From assembly GCA_934281565.1 (NCBI GenBank), contig CAKQXI010000025.1:1-23796 (forward strand): a DNA stretch of 23,796 bases, read 5' to 3'. Source of the stretch: an uncultured Prevotella sp. GTDB taxonomy: Bacteria; Bacteroidota; Bacteroidia; Bacteroidales; Bacteroidaceae. The notes under the pieces are model-generated. The model saw nothing but the letters and a program-made list of their open reading frames with translations, was not told the origin of the DNA and made no database searches. Of this stretch, positions 14,745 to 23,700 are shown one piece after another (position 1 is the first letter of the stretch; each line of letters opens with the position of its first letter). Both the position numbers and the translations under genes were made by a program.

Positions 14745-14858
14745 TTATTTATTTATTCGATATACATTATCATTACTTTTACTACCTTGGGTATTGCCAA
14801 CCTCTTTCATGATTTGCTTCGTCTTGTTATGGGTTGACCTGTCCGAGGTCTCTCCCAT
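14745..14858 (-). CDS. Possible 37-residue peptide gene
   Basis: A short frame (begins MGETSDRSTHNKTKQIMKEV, polar, no hydrophobic segment) lies between a consensus promoter on the minus strand and the bidirectional terminator that follows its stop. An earlier overlapping ATG gives only a 15-residue peptide. The transcription unit is well supported, translation is not; it could equally be an RNA of about 190 nt. No known family recognised. Confidence 0.3.
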   Translation of the reverse strand: MGETSDRSTHNKTKQIMKEVGNTQGSKSNDNVYRINK

Positions 14859-14910
14859 GAAGTAAAGTTTCCATAACTCTATCTCCTATGTTCTATTGCA
14901 AACTTGGCTG

Positions 14911-14941
14911 CAAAAATACAAAAAATATCCGAATATCCAAA
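14911..14941 (-). promoter_or_regulatory. Minus-strand promoter of the small unit
   Basis: TTTG (14938-14941), 19 nt, TATTTTTG (14911-14918). Its surroundings (TTGGCTGCAAA, then ATACAAAAAATA) are very like those of the ATPase promoter at 13680-13700. It lies after the AMP-ligase stop and no terminator is seen between them. Confidence 0.6.
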
Positions 14942-14988
14942 CTTTCACGGCTCTTTCTTGCCATGGAAACTGCATTTTTGCTCATTTC

Positions 14989-16290
14989 CTAATATGCTTT
15001 CCTATCAATCTTCCCATTGAAAGTCCTCTTGATGGCTTTCACTTGCTCATATTGCATAGGGACCTTATAAGGTTCCAGCTTATCTTTTAGAGCTAAGGCG
15101 ATTTGGCGCTTATCAAGAGAACAACCATCGGGGAGGACGACAAGGAGCTTTAAGACAGTGCCCAAGACACGATGCTCGGATGGGATGCAGATGCAATCTT
15201 TAATGGATGGGATAGACAAGGCTACATCCTCCACTTCCGTAGGGATAACCTTATAGCCACCAACATTGATAACATCTCCATCCCTACCTTTCAATCGCAA
15301 ACGACCTTTCTCGTCTATCTCCCCTAAATCCGCCGTATATAACGTACCCTCTCTCAAGATAGTACTTGTCAAAGCCTCATCACCTAAATACCCTGTCATC
15401 AGCGTATCACCTTGGCAAGCGATATGTCCCTCATTGGTAACAAAGAACTTGGAGTGCAACATGGGCTTGCCCAAGCAACCAGCCAAACATTCTCCGTCAT
15501 TATAATCATAGGTAGCGATGATACCTGTCTCCGTCGAGGCATAGGTATTATACAACCTACTCTTTGGCAATGTATCACACAGCCTTTGCATATCAGCAAG
15601 GGCTATCGGGGCTGCACCAGTCTCAATAAACTCTATCTTGTCTTGATAGGATGCCAGACGATTGGCAGAGAAAGCCAACAGCATCCTGATGCTTGCTGGG
15701 ACAAGGAATGTCGCCACTCTCGAACCAGCCTCGTCCATTGCCCGATAGAATGTATTCAAGTCTTTCATGCCATCGATGATATGTATGGTTCCTCCTAAAA
15801 GAATGATGGGATAGACCTTGGAAAGGCTTCCTATATGATTAAGAGGACCATTGACAAGGAACGTGAGATCATGATGATAATGCTGGCTATCTATCAAGTT
15901 CTCGGCATTTGCCAAGATAGTGGCATGGCTAATCATGACACCTTTCGACTTGCCCGTCGTGCCTGTTGTGTACAGTACATCGGCAGTTCCTGACGGAACG
16001 TTAGCATCAAGGAACCGACACTTATATTCCTCGAACAATTCATCGGGCAAGTCTTTTTCCAATGGAACAGCTATGCCCCCTGCCAAATGAATGGAAAAGT
16101 AGGTTACGAGGAAGTCGATACTCTGGGAGGAACGGAAAGGAACCAACTTGCCTGCCACGGACAAGGCAGCGGCACGTGCGCTTACTTCCTCCGCCAACCA
16201 GCGGTAAGTATATGCCTTTCCACCACAGACCACGGCAACCTTATCTGGGTATAGGCTTCCATTCCTTATCAAATAATCTTCCAACATCAT
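14989..16290 (-). CDS. AMP-dependent acyl/aryl ligase (adenylation enzyme)
   Basis: An ANL-superfamily enzyme that activates a carboxylic acid as acyl-AMP and probably loads it on the adjacent carrier protein. Motifs: P-loop-like TTGTTGKSKG (108-117), YNTYASTETG (247-256), YTADLGEID (318-326), GRDGDVINVGGYKV (335-348) and the catalytic lysine in NGKIDRKAY (425-433, K427). At 433 residues it is shorter than most ANL enzymes but complete in motifs; the N-terminal subdomain is reduced. It overlaps the carrier protein stop by ATGA, so the pair is translationally coupled. In aryl-polyene clusters such a ligase loads an aromatic starter acid; the substrate here is not readable. Confidence 0.88.
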   Translation of the reverse strand: MMLEDYLIRNGSLYPDKVAVVCGGKAYTYRWLAEEVSARAAALSVAGKLVPFRSSQSIDFLVTYFSIHLAGGIAVPLEKDLPDELFEEYKCRFLDANVPSGTADVLYTTGTTGKSKGVMISHATILANAENLIDSQHYHHDLTFLVNGPLNHIGSLSKVYPIILLGGTIHIIDGMKDLNTFYRAMDEAGSRVATFLVPASIRMLLAFSANRLASYQDKIEFIETGAAPIALADMQRLCDTLPKSRLYNTYASTETGIIATYDYNDGECLAGCLGKPMLHSKFFVTNEGHIACQGDTLMTGYLGDEALTSTILREGTLYTADLGEIDEKGRLRLKGRDGDVINVGGYKVIPTEVEDVALSIPSIKDCICIPSEHRVLGTVLKLLVVLPDGCSLDKRQIALALKDKLEPYKVPMQYEQVKAIKRTFNGKIDRKAY

Positions 16291-16511
16291 TTCTCAGCCA
16301 ACTTCTTTTCAACGAGAGCCACGATGCTATCCAAGGAACGGAAGTTCTTTGGAGTTACGTCAGAAGACTCCAAGCTAATCTTATACTCATCGGACAGCAA
16401 CATCAGGATTGTCGTGATGCCCAAGGAATCAAGTTCATTGAACAAGAAATCAGAATTCAAATCTACCAAAGGAAGTGCTTCTTCCAATATCTGTCTTATT
16501 TTTTCTTTCAT
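16287..16511 (-). CDS. Acyl carrier protein
   Basis: A 74-residue carrier protein with the attachment motif DSLG (28-31); S29 would receive 4'-phosphopantetheine. The acidic four-helix pattern is normal: EALPLVDLNSDFLFNELDSL, then an ITTILMLLSDEYKISL helix. It sits between the exporter (68 bp gap) and the ligase (4-bp overlap), making the ligase its likely partner. It is not the fatty-acid AcpP, which would be near fabF. Confidence 0.9.
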   Translation of the reverse strand: MKEKIRQILEEALPLVDLNSDFLFNELDSLGITTILMLLSDEYKISLESSDVTPKNFRSLDSIVALVEKKLAEK

Positions 16512-16579
16512 ATTTCTTCGTTATTATGTTATTTTATCTTAGCTTGCCATCTTGATGAGAGCAAGTGGAATTCTCGGAC

Positions 16580-19500
16580 TCAGTACGGAGAGGGGGTAAA
16601 CCTGATACGGAGATTGGAGACGATACCCTCCGCACAAAATCTCAAGAGCTCCCTTTTCTCCGCATCCTCCTCTACCGCCAAAACTTCCTTGTCTGGATGG
16701 ACCAAGGCATAGAGCAAGGCTTTCTCACCATAGCCAGCAGGTTGCACGATGATTTGCTTGCTCTCTTGTGGTACATCTATCCACTCGGCATAATCATCAT
16801 ATTTCCTTAAGTTTTTCTTTACCGCATTGAATATTTCCGTGCCTTTATAGCGATAACGGTCCAAGACAAGTCCATGATAATAATGGGCATCCTCTATCTG
16901 CGAAGCCATCTTGGCATACGTTTCCTTATAATGATGGATAGCATCGGAGGCTTTCATCCTGCAACCTACACGAACCGTCAACCGTCCCTGATAAACTGCC
17001 TTTCCATTCCTTGGCACAACCATGTCGAAACCGTGGAAGAATACTGGCACGACTTCCAAATCCATTTGGTCTTCCAAAGATACGCTTGTCAAGATCCGTG
17101 ACTTCGGACTCAATGCCTTAAGTATATCCTTTTCCATTCTCGTCTGTTGGTCGCCGAATATCATGATTGGTTCCTCAAACGTTCCATCCATTGAATTCTC
17201 CATGTGATATTCTACGCCAGGGATATGGCGGAAGTAGTTTCTATAGAAACATCTTGCTACCATTACCCATGCCATCCTCAACATCGGAACCAAGGACAAT
17301 GGGCGAACTCGATACTCTCCATGTATCTGTATCAGGAACTTGAAGATGAGCGGTGGGAAAATATATGCCATCAATACCACGGAGAACATACCTGCGATGG
17401 TTACTTCCGCCAAAGAGTGGAGTGCTGGATGGCGGGCGATAATCAAGGTTCCGATACCGATGAACATAATCAATGCCGAGATGATGATGGAGTGCTTATA
17501 GGAAGCAAGCATCTTGCGACGATAAGCATACTCATACATAGCTCCCTCGGTCATGAATATCGTATAGTCGTCACCCTGTCCGAAGATGAAAGTGGCAAGG
17601 ATGACATTGACGATATTGAACTGCATCCCGAACAGTGTCATGATGCCCAATATCCACAACCAGCTCACCGCCATCGGGATAAACGACAATATTGCTAACT
17701 CGATACTGCCTAATGACAACCAAAGGAAGAAGAACACGATGAAGCCACAGGCAAAGCCGATGTAGTTGAAATCATTCGACAGGTGATTGGCGATGGCACT
17801 GTTCATGCTTACTATGTCAAAGCTATAACAATCCAGTGAGCCCAAGGCTTCCTCCACTTTCTTCACATCTTTGTCCTTTACCGACAAGACATTGATGACA
17901 CTATATCGCTTGTCGATGCTGTCATTGCTGATATGGGAAGCAAAGAGTGATTTCACCAAAGGACTGAAATAGCCTATCTCCTGTGGCTGACAGTGCTTGT
18001 CCAACAAGGCATAGAAGTCATCAAAAGAACCCTCGGCAAAGCCCTCCACCCTCATATTGGCTTGCAAAGCAGCCTTCATCTTCTCCTTGTTGCGTTTCAC
18101 GAAGTCTTGCCACAGTTGCAGACGATGCCGTTGCTCTGCCTTGGAGACAATGAACTGATTGCAAGTTGTATATCCATGAATGTCTCCCTGCGCCGTCATC
18201 CTTTTCAGAGATGGTTGCAACCTTTGGCTCTTGTCAAGTGCTCCGTCCATCGTTGAGTCTGAGGATATGGCATATACTTTCTGATATTCACCACCCTGTG
18301 TCATGGTACGCTGGAAGTACTCCATGTCGGCTTTTTGCTCATCGGTCATATAGTTGATGTGTCCCATGTTGGTGTCAAACTGGGTTTGGAAACTGAAATA
18401 GCCGAATACAAGAGTCAAGACTACGACCACCGCAACGAAGACAGGCTTGTTCTCTAAAGACACATCGCTCAACTTATCCAAGAACGTATGCTTTACCTCC
18501 TTTGTCGCTTTTGACAAATGAGGGAGATAAATCAACACAAACAGTATGGTGCCTATGAGCAAGAACGAGCTGAACAAGCCCAAGTCTCGCAAAGCCACCG
18601 ACTGCAAGGGAACCAGAGCAAGGAAAGCACCTACGGTCGTGATATTGCCCACCAAGAGTGGCATCACAATCTCACGCAAAGCCTTTCGCTTGTTGGGGGT
18701 ATGGGATAGGTGGGCTATGAAATGCAAGGGATAATTGACTGCTATGCCCAAGATGACGGAAGATATACCGATGACTATCACGGAGACCTTGTCATGGCAC
18801 AAAGCCAAGCCTCCCATGGCAAAGAGCCATCCCCAAGCGATAGAGACTACTATCAGGAGAAGATTGCGGAAATTGCGGAAAGAGAAGAACAGCAATGCCA
18901 ATATCAAGGTCACGGCGATAGCCACGGAAAAGATGCTATCCGACTTGATCTGATGGGCATTGGTCACGGCGATGACAGGACCACCGATGATATGAATATC
19001 TATGTTCGCCTGCTTTCCTGTCACCTTGTCGGCGCAAGTCTTCAACATCGTTATCAAGCGAGCGTTGTTCTCCGTCTCACTGGCTCCGTATGGTGAATCC
19101 ATCATGACGATGCCTTTCTGCATATCGGATGAAAAGATATGGCCATCATACATCTCATACTTCAGTCCTGTATCCGAATGTTGAAGTCTTTCTACTACTG
19201 GCGTGAAGAAATTAAGAGGGTCACGCTGGATATTGTCCGACAGGATACCTCCTGCAGGGAACATCAGCATCTGCTTGTCTTGCTTCAACTGGTTGGCGAT
19301 ATAGTTTGGCTGGGCAAGCGCACTGTCCATCCTCGCATAATCTTTCTCTGACAGGAAATAGGGGATATTGTTATATACGAAGTCTGTCACTTCCGTCATC
19401 TGCTCCAAGTCTACCTGTGACATGACATTCATGATGACATGAGCCGTATCTGCCTCCTTGACTTCTTCCACAAATGTATCGACGCTACTCACCATGGCAT

Positions 19501-19750
19501 CTGGGTCTGTCTTTGTCGTGTCACGATACTGGAAGATGGCAAAGACCTTGTTGGCTCCCGATATGTCCTGGTATACTTTCAGGGCATGATGATGCTCACT
19601 GTCTATCGGCAAGAAGTCAACGATGTCTTCCTTGTAACCAAGTCGCGACACCGACAACACCAACAACAGGGTGAATGCGACAAAAGAGAAAATGCAAGCC
19701 ATGCGATGCATCTTCATATAGCCATATACTTTCAGAATAAATTCCGTCAT
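16580..19750 (-). CDS. MMPL/RND exporter fused to decayed acyltransferase and methyltransferase-like tail
   Basis: A 1056-residue inner-membrane protein. Residues 1-810 are an RND/MMPL permease: membrane helix near 18-36, a periplasmic loop, helices at about 270-410, a second helix near 437-455, a second loop, and helices at about 660-806. Residues about 835-950 resemble a PlsC-type acyltransferase (GTFEEPIMIFGDQQTRMEKD, then LKALSPKSRILT, then VVPVFFHGFDMVVPRNG). The HxxxxD catalytic motif reads DQQTRME and the FPEGTR block is absent, so acyl transfer is unlikely. Residues about 975-1056 look like a methyltransferase fragment (PAGYGEKALLYALVHPDKEV). The permease probably moves the lipid-like cluster product to the outer membrane. 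The start is 34 bp after the hydrolase stop. Confidence 0.85.
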   Translation of the reverse strand: MTEFILKVYGYMKMHRMACIFSFVAFTLLLVLSVSRLGYKEDIVDFLPIDSEHHHALKVYQDISGANKVFAIFQYRDTTKTDPDAMVSSVDTFVEEVKEADTAHVIMNVMSQVDLEQMTEVTDFVYNNIPYFLSEKDYARMDSALAQPNYIANQLKQDKQMLMFPAGGILSDNIQRDPLNFFTPVVERLQHSDTGLKYEMYDGHIFSSDMQKGIVMMDSPYGASETENNARLITMLKTCADKVTGKQANIDIHIIGGPVIAVTNAHQIKSDSIFSVAIAVTLILALLFFSFRNFRNLLLIVVSIAWGWLFAMGGLALCHDKVSVIVIGISSVILGIAVNYPLHFIAHLSHTPNKRKALREIVMPLLVGNITTVGAFLALVPLQSVALRDLGLFSSFLLIGTILFVLIYLPHLSKATKEVKHTFLDKLSDVSLENKPVFVAVVVVLTLVFGYFSFQTQFDTNMGHINYMTDEQKADMEYFQRTMTQGGEYQKVYAISSDSTMDGALDKSQRLQPSLKRMTAQGDIHGYTTCNQFIVSKAEQRHRLQLWQDFVKRNKEKMKAALQANMRVEGFAEGSFDDFYALLDKHCQPQEIGYFSPLVKSLFASHISNDSIDKRYSVINVLSVKDKDVKKVEEALGSLDCYSFDIVSMNSAIANHLSNDFNYIGFACGFIVFFFLWLSLGSIELAILSFIPMAVSWLWILGIMTLFGMQFNIVNVILATFIFGQGDDYTIFMTEGAMYEYAYRRKMLASYKHSIIISALIMFIGIGTLIIARHPALHSLAEVTIAGMFSVVLMAYIFPPLIFKFLIQIHGEYRVRPLSLVPMLRMAWVMVARCFYRNYFRHIPGVEYHMENSMDGTFEEPIMIFGDQQTRMEKDILKALSPKSRILTSVSLEDQMDLEVVPVFFHGFDMVVPRNGKAVYQGRLTVRVGCRMKASDAIHHYKETYAKMASQIEDAHYYHGLVLDRYRYKGTEIFNAVKKNLRKYDDYAEWIDVPQESKQIIVQPAGYGEKALLYALVHPDKEVLAVEEDAEKRELLRFCAEGIVSNLRIRFTPSPY

Positions 19751-19784
19751 TCCGATTTCTCTATTTTATGTTTAAACTTACATC

Positions 19785-20636
19785 TTATTTCCTCAAACCT
19801 CTCAACCAATCAAGGAACTCTTTCTTCCATTGGCGACATTCAGCAGTGCCTTTATCATCGGTTGCGCCAAATCCATGTCCTCCTGTCTTATACTGGATAT
19901 AACGATGAGTAACATGATGAGCGGTAAGGGCTGAATCCAACAACTCAGAGTTGTGGTATTTCACGATAGGGTCGTCCTTGCAATTAACCAAGAATACTGG
20001 TGGACAGTCATCTGGCACATGACATTCCAACGACAATGAATCGCGCAACTTTTTGTTGTTCTTCCTGCTATCTCCTAACAATGCTCTCCTTGACCTCTTA
20101 TGGACACACTTCTGTGTCATGGTTACAACTGGATAGATGGGAGCTATAAAGGCTGGTCGCTCTTGTGGTTCCAGCAATTCACCTGCCGACATGACCAAAT
20201 GTCCACCAGCAGAAAATCCCATGGCACCAATGCTATCCACATGAACGCCATACTCCTTGGCATGATGCTTTACATAAGTCATCGCCTGATGCAAGTCATC
20301 CAAGGCATCAGGATAACGATTGCCCCTGAACAAATAACGGTAATGGGTGAAGAAAGCCATGAAACCAGCGGTACGATAACGAAGAACAAATGCCGAGATA
20401 CCATTTTGACGTAACCATTCCCCTACCTTGGCACCCTCCGCATCCATGTCATGCCAGAAATAGCTGCCACCGGGACATACAATTACCGTAACGTTGTTCT
20501 GACCTGATGCTATATATGGAACCATTTCCACTCGTTTCTTGCAATCAGTACCTTGCCAGATATTCACCTTGTCCTGTGCCTTCCCTACCAAAAAGCACCA
20601 AACGGCGATTGCACATAATATTGTTTTCTTGACCAT
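19785..20636 (-). CDS. Secreted alpha/beta hydrolase (esterase-like)
   Basis: 283 residues with a signal peptide (about 1-20, KKTILCAIAVWCFLVGKA), hence periplasmic. The oxyanion block is CPGGSYFW (54-61), the nucleophile elbow GFSAGG (140-145, S142), the acid probably D221 or D222, and H254 lies in GGHGFG. It belongs to the BD-FAE/xylan-esterase-like group that cuts or transfers small ester groups. Its ATG directly follows the TAA of the upstream oxidoreductase. In this operon it may deacylate or hydrolyse the exported product; it does not look like a lipase with a lid. Confidence 0.85.
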   Translation of the reverse strand: MVKKTILCAIAVWCFLVGKAQDKVNIWQGTDCKKRVEMVPYIASGQNNVTVIVCPGGSYFWHDMDAEGAKVGEWLRQNGISAFVLRYRTAGFMAFFTHYRYLFRGNRYPDALDDLHQAMTYVKHHAKEYGVHVDSIGAMGFSAGGHLVMSAGELLEPQERPAFIAPIYPVVTMTQKCVHKRSRRALLGDSRKNNKKLRDSLSLECHVPDDCPPVFLVNCKDDPIVKYHNSELLDSALTAHHVTHRYIQYKTGGHGFGATDDKGTAECRQWKKEFLDWLRGLRK

Positions 20637-22136
20637 TTATCCTAACCTCTCTATTTTATCCAACATATAGTTCCTGCCCAAGATAGCTTCCGCCGTATTG
20701 ATAGCCGTCAACGGTACGCCACAGAAACCATGCAAGTTGTTGTTCTGACCTGTCAGCAACAAGTTATCTACCTTGGTCACGACAGGCACCTGTGAAAAAA
20801 CTAAGTTCTTATAGTCCTTGCTATACCCGCTCAACGCTCCATCTTTCACTCCATAGAAGTCACGGATGGTTAGAGGTGAAGAAGCATTTATCTTGTCGAT
20901 GCAAGCCTTGAAACCCGGATGTATTTCTTCTATGCACGCTAAAAGTCGCTGGGTTCTATCTTCTTTCCAAGCCTCATAATCAGCTCCACGATGCCCCACG
21001 GTCGTATCAGCCCATTTTTCCACCTCATCAAAGAGCATGGGTGCCGTCACCAATGCCTTGTTGCTATACTCTCCTTGGTTATCCTCTGGTGGAGTCATGA
21101 ACAGAAAGCCCAAAGGCCAACCTGCCCCATGATGCTCACCAAAGTTCCATATATCAGCATACTTTGTCATATAGTATTCCGAATGATTGATATACTTGAA
21201 AATATTTGGCTTGAGCTTGATGTAAACCGAAAAGGCTGAATAAGAATTAGGTATCTCATTCAATCGGTCACGGTAAGCCTTAGGAAAAGCTTTCTCTGGC
21301 ATCAGTCTCAACATCGTACAAGGATGGATAGCGGAAATATAATAATCACCTTGATACTGTTTGCCTTGACGGGTTCTGACATAATCGACATGACGCTGAT
21401 TGACTTCTATCCATTCTACCCCATCGTTTGTGACAACAGTACCGCCCGCCTCCGTTATCACGGAAGCTAATAAATTGGCAAACCTATCACTTCCACCTAC
21501 GAAACGACTGGCACCATTGATATAAAGAGCAGTGATGATCGCATGGATGAACGCTGGCGTCTCATCATGCCTGCCCCCATACAATGGATTCATATAGGCA
21601 ACGACACTCCTTAGCTTGGGGTCGTGTATATACTTGGCGATAAAAGCATCTGCCGACATCAAGAATTCTTCCGAATGTACCACCAGCTCACTGGATGAAG
21701 GGCGGAGATTGAACAAGTCTACGTTGTCTGTAATCGCAAAGATAGCCCCAACATACGCTTTCAAGTTCTCCTTTTCTTCTGGGAAATAAGCAGACAAAGA
21801 ATTCACAAAGCCCTCCTTGCCTTTCTGTATATGATAGGTAGCTTTGTCTTCCGCGAAATACAAGCTATCCGTACAATCATCATCGACTGGCATCAACTGC
21901 ACTTTGTCCATGATGCCTAAGTACTGGCAAATGCGATAGATATTGCCACCCTGCTGCATTCCTCCGATAACGTGCATCCCAGTATCAAATGTTTCCCCAA
22001 ACCGTTTGAAAGTCTGAAGCCCACCACCTATGCTGGCATTTTTTTCAAGCACCGTCACCCGAAAGCCTTCCTTTGACAAGATTGCCCCAGTGAACAGTCC
22101 ACCAAGTCCACCACCTATGATTATCGCCGTTTTCAT
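20637..22136 (-). CDS. FAD-dependent oxidoreductase, phytoene-desaturase/CrtISO-like (second)
   Basis: 499 residues. Dinucleotide-binding motif IIGGGLGGLFTG (6-17) with the ribose-binding glutamate E31, then IGGGLQTFKRFGETFDTGMH, and a C-terminal FAD-contact segment TGQNNNLHGFCGVPLTAINT. This is the carotenoid isomerase/retinol saturase-like family, which desaturates, saturates or isomerises conjugated chains. It overlaps the upstream paralogue by ATGA (22133-22136). The two share layout and several motifs and are old tandem duplicates. Likely role: redox tailoring of a polyene acyl chain, inferred from context. Confidence 0.87.
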   Translation of the reverse strand: MKTAIIIGGGLGGLFTGAILSKEGFRVTVLEKNASIGGGLQTFKRFGETFDTGMHVIGGMQQGGNIYRICQYLGIMDKVQLMPVDDDCTDSLYFAEDKATYHIQKGKEGFVNSLSAYFPEEKENLKAYVGAIFAITDNVDLFNLRPSSSELVVHSEEFLMSADAFIAKYIHDPKLRSVVAYMNPLYGGRHDETPAFIHAIITALYINGASRFVGGSDRFANLLASVITEAGGTVVTNDGVEWIEVNQRHVDYVRTRQGKQYQGDYYISAIHPCTMLRLMPEKAFPKAYRDRLNEIPNSYSAFSVYIKLKPNIFKYINHSEYYMTKYADIWNFGEHHGAGWPLGFLFMTPPEDNQGEYSNKALVTAPMLFDEVEKWADTTVGHRGADYEAWKEDRTQRLLACIEEIHPGFKACIDKINASSPLTIRDFYGVKDGALSGYSKDYKNLVFSQVPVVTKVDNLLLTGQNNNLHGFCGVPLTAINTAEAILGRNYMLDKIERLG

Positions 22137-23644
22137 TCGTTAGCCTCCTTTATTTGTTCATAAATCGTCTTTGCCGTCAAGAACTCACTGCAAGTTACGA
22201 TGGTGCCGACGAGGACACCCAACATACCATGCGAATTGATATTCTGACCTGTCTGGTAAACATTAGGGACTTTTGTCCTTTGTGGAACTCTGCAAGCTGC
22301 ACCCAAGCGTATATCCTTGGCATTGCCATACATAGAGCCACTCTCCGTACCAGTATAATCAAGATAAGTCAAGGGGGTAGATGTATAATATTGCGAGATA
22401 TGATTGCGAATGCCGGGGAAATGCTGTTCCAAGACTTCTAACAATCGTTCTGCCTTTCTGGTCTTAAACTCCTCATAATCTTGTCCTCGCTTACCGATGG
22501 TTGTATCTTTCCACCTTTCTACATCTTCCATGTGCATATACGACAATATCACGCCTGTAGAAGCAAACCGTGGATGCGGTTCTTGACAGAAGTGCATATA
22601 TAAGAAACCTTTCGGCCAAGTATCTTCTGTATATTTCTCACAGTTCCAAGGCGTATCTCCTTGATAACCATAATAGTTGTAATTCTGGTAAGGAACCTTG
22701 TCTTTCTTAAAATGCAGATAGACGGAGAAAGCCCCTACCGTTTGTGGAATATGATTGATTCGATTTCTGAAAGCTGGACGAATTAACTTAGTATCAAGCA
22801 ACTCTAAGGTGCGCATGGGATGGGCATCTGAGATAACATAGTCACAAGCTATCTGCTCCTGCCCGTTTACTTCCACGGCAACGGCATGGGTAGCGTCACA
22901 AACAATCTTGGTTACTTTCTTACGAGTGAACACCTCACCGCCGTATCTTTCCAAGGTATGCACCAAGGATGTTGCCACCATGTCACTTCCTCCTTGAAAG
23001 CGAAAGGCACTCTTGTTGTAGAAGTCCATGATAAAGGCATGGGTAGAAAAAGGTGTCTTGTCTTTCTCCGCAGCATAAAGTGGAAGATTACCCACCAATA
23101 CTTTCGCCAACAAAGGGTCGGTGATAACTTCTGCCAAGACATCATTGATGGAACGCAACTGATATTCTGTATTGATAGCTGTATCTGTCTCTGCATTCTT
23201 CAAGGAATGTAAGGATGAAGCATTGGCTATTTTCTCCACCAAGTCATAATATCTCACGAGATTATCATGCTGATGGGGAAAATATTCGCTCATCTGTCGA
23301 ATAAAAGCCTCTCTACCATTGGCAAACTTATATAGCTTACCATTCAAGGCTACGACATCATAGCCAGCAGCATCCAATGGGGAAAGACTGACCTCCTTGT
23401 CTATCTCCAAGTATTTCATCAATCGGTCCAATGTCTGCCCCTTAGCTGCACTACCAATGAAGTGCATCCCTGTCTCAAACTTAGCACCGTGACGAGAGAA
23501 ACATTGCAAGCATCCCCCCACTTGGTTGGACTGCTCCAATACGGTGACATGATAACCATTCTTTGCCAATATCACGCCACACGACAAGCCTCCCAATCCA
23601 CTGCCTATGATTACTATCTTCTTTTGCTCAGACATATTGTTCAT
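22133..23644 (-). CDS. FAD-dependent oxidoreductase, phytoene-desaturase/CrtISO-like (first)
   Basis: 503 residues, first gene of the operon. Motif IVIIGSGLGGLSCG (10-23), ribose-binding E37, then VGGCLQCFSRHGAKFETGMH, and the C-terminal TGQNINSHGMLGVLVGTIVT. Same family as the next gene. Two starts are possible, M1 at 23644 and M4 at 23635; neither has a Shine-Dalgarno, and both fit the promoter, which lies about 25 nt upstream. Residues between the motifs differ enough from its neighbour that the two probably act on different bonds or substrates. Confidence 0.87.
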   Translation of the reverse strand: MNNMSEQKKIVIIGSGLGGLSCGVILAKNGYHVTVLEQSNQVGGCLQCFSRHGAKFETGMHFIGSAAKGQTLDRLMKYLEIDKEVSLSPLDAAGYDVVALNGKLYKFANGREAFIRQMSEYFPHQHDNLVRYYDLVEKIANASSLHSLKNAETDTAINTEYQLRSINDVLAEVITDPLLAKVLVGNLPLYAAEKDKTPFSTHAFIMDFYNKSAFRFQGGSDMVATSLVHTLERYGGEVFTRKKVTKIVCDATHAVAVEVNGQEQIACDYVISDAHPMRTLELLDTKLIRPAFRNRINHIPQTVGAFSVYLHFKKDKVPYQNYNYYGYQGDTPWNCEKYTEDTWPKGFLYMHFCQEPHPRFASTGVILSYMHMEDVERWKDTTIGKRGQDYEEFKTRKAERLLEVLEQHFPGIRNHISQYYTSTPLTYLDYTGTESGSMYGNAKDIRLGAACRVPQRTKVPNVYQTGQNINSHGMLGVLVGTIVTCSEFLTAKTIYEQIKEANE

Positions 23645-23668
23645 CCTCTTTCATCTCTATTTTGGATG

Positions 23669-23700
23669 CAAAAATACATCTTTTCTCTCTATTTCACAAA
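23669..23700 (-). promoter_or_regulatory. Promoter of the six-gene biosynthetic operon
   Basis: On the minus strand TTTG (23697-23700), 20 nt, TATTTTTG (23669-23676). No other promoter of this quality is seen inside the operon, where genes overlap or nearly touch. It seems to drive all genes down to 14989. Confidence 0.75.

Noticed and set aside
14711..14837. Extension of the HU-like fragment to a 77-residue membrane protein
   Set aside because: The frame reads straight through an intrinsic terminator, so the hydrophobic tail is probably not expressed.
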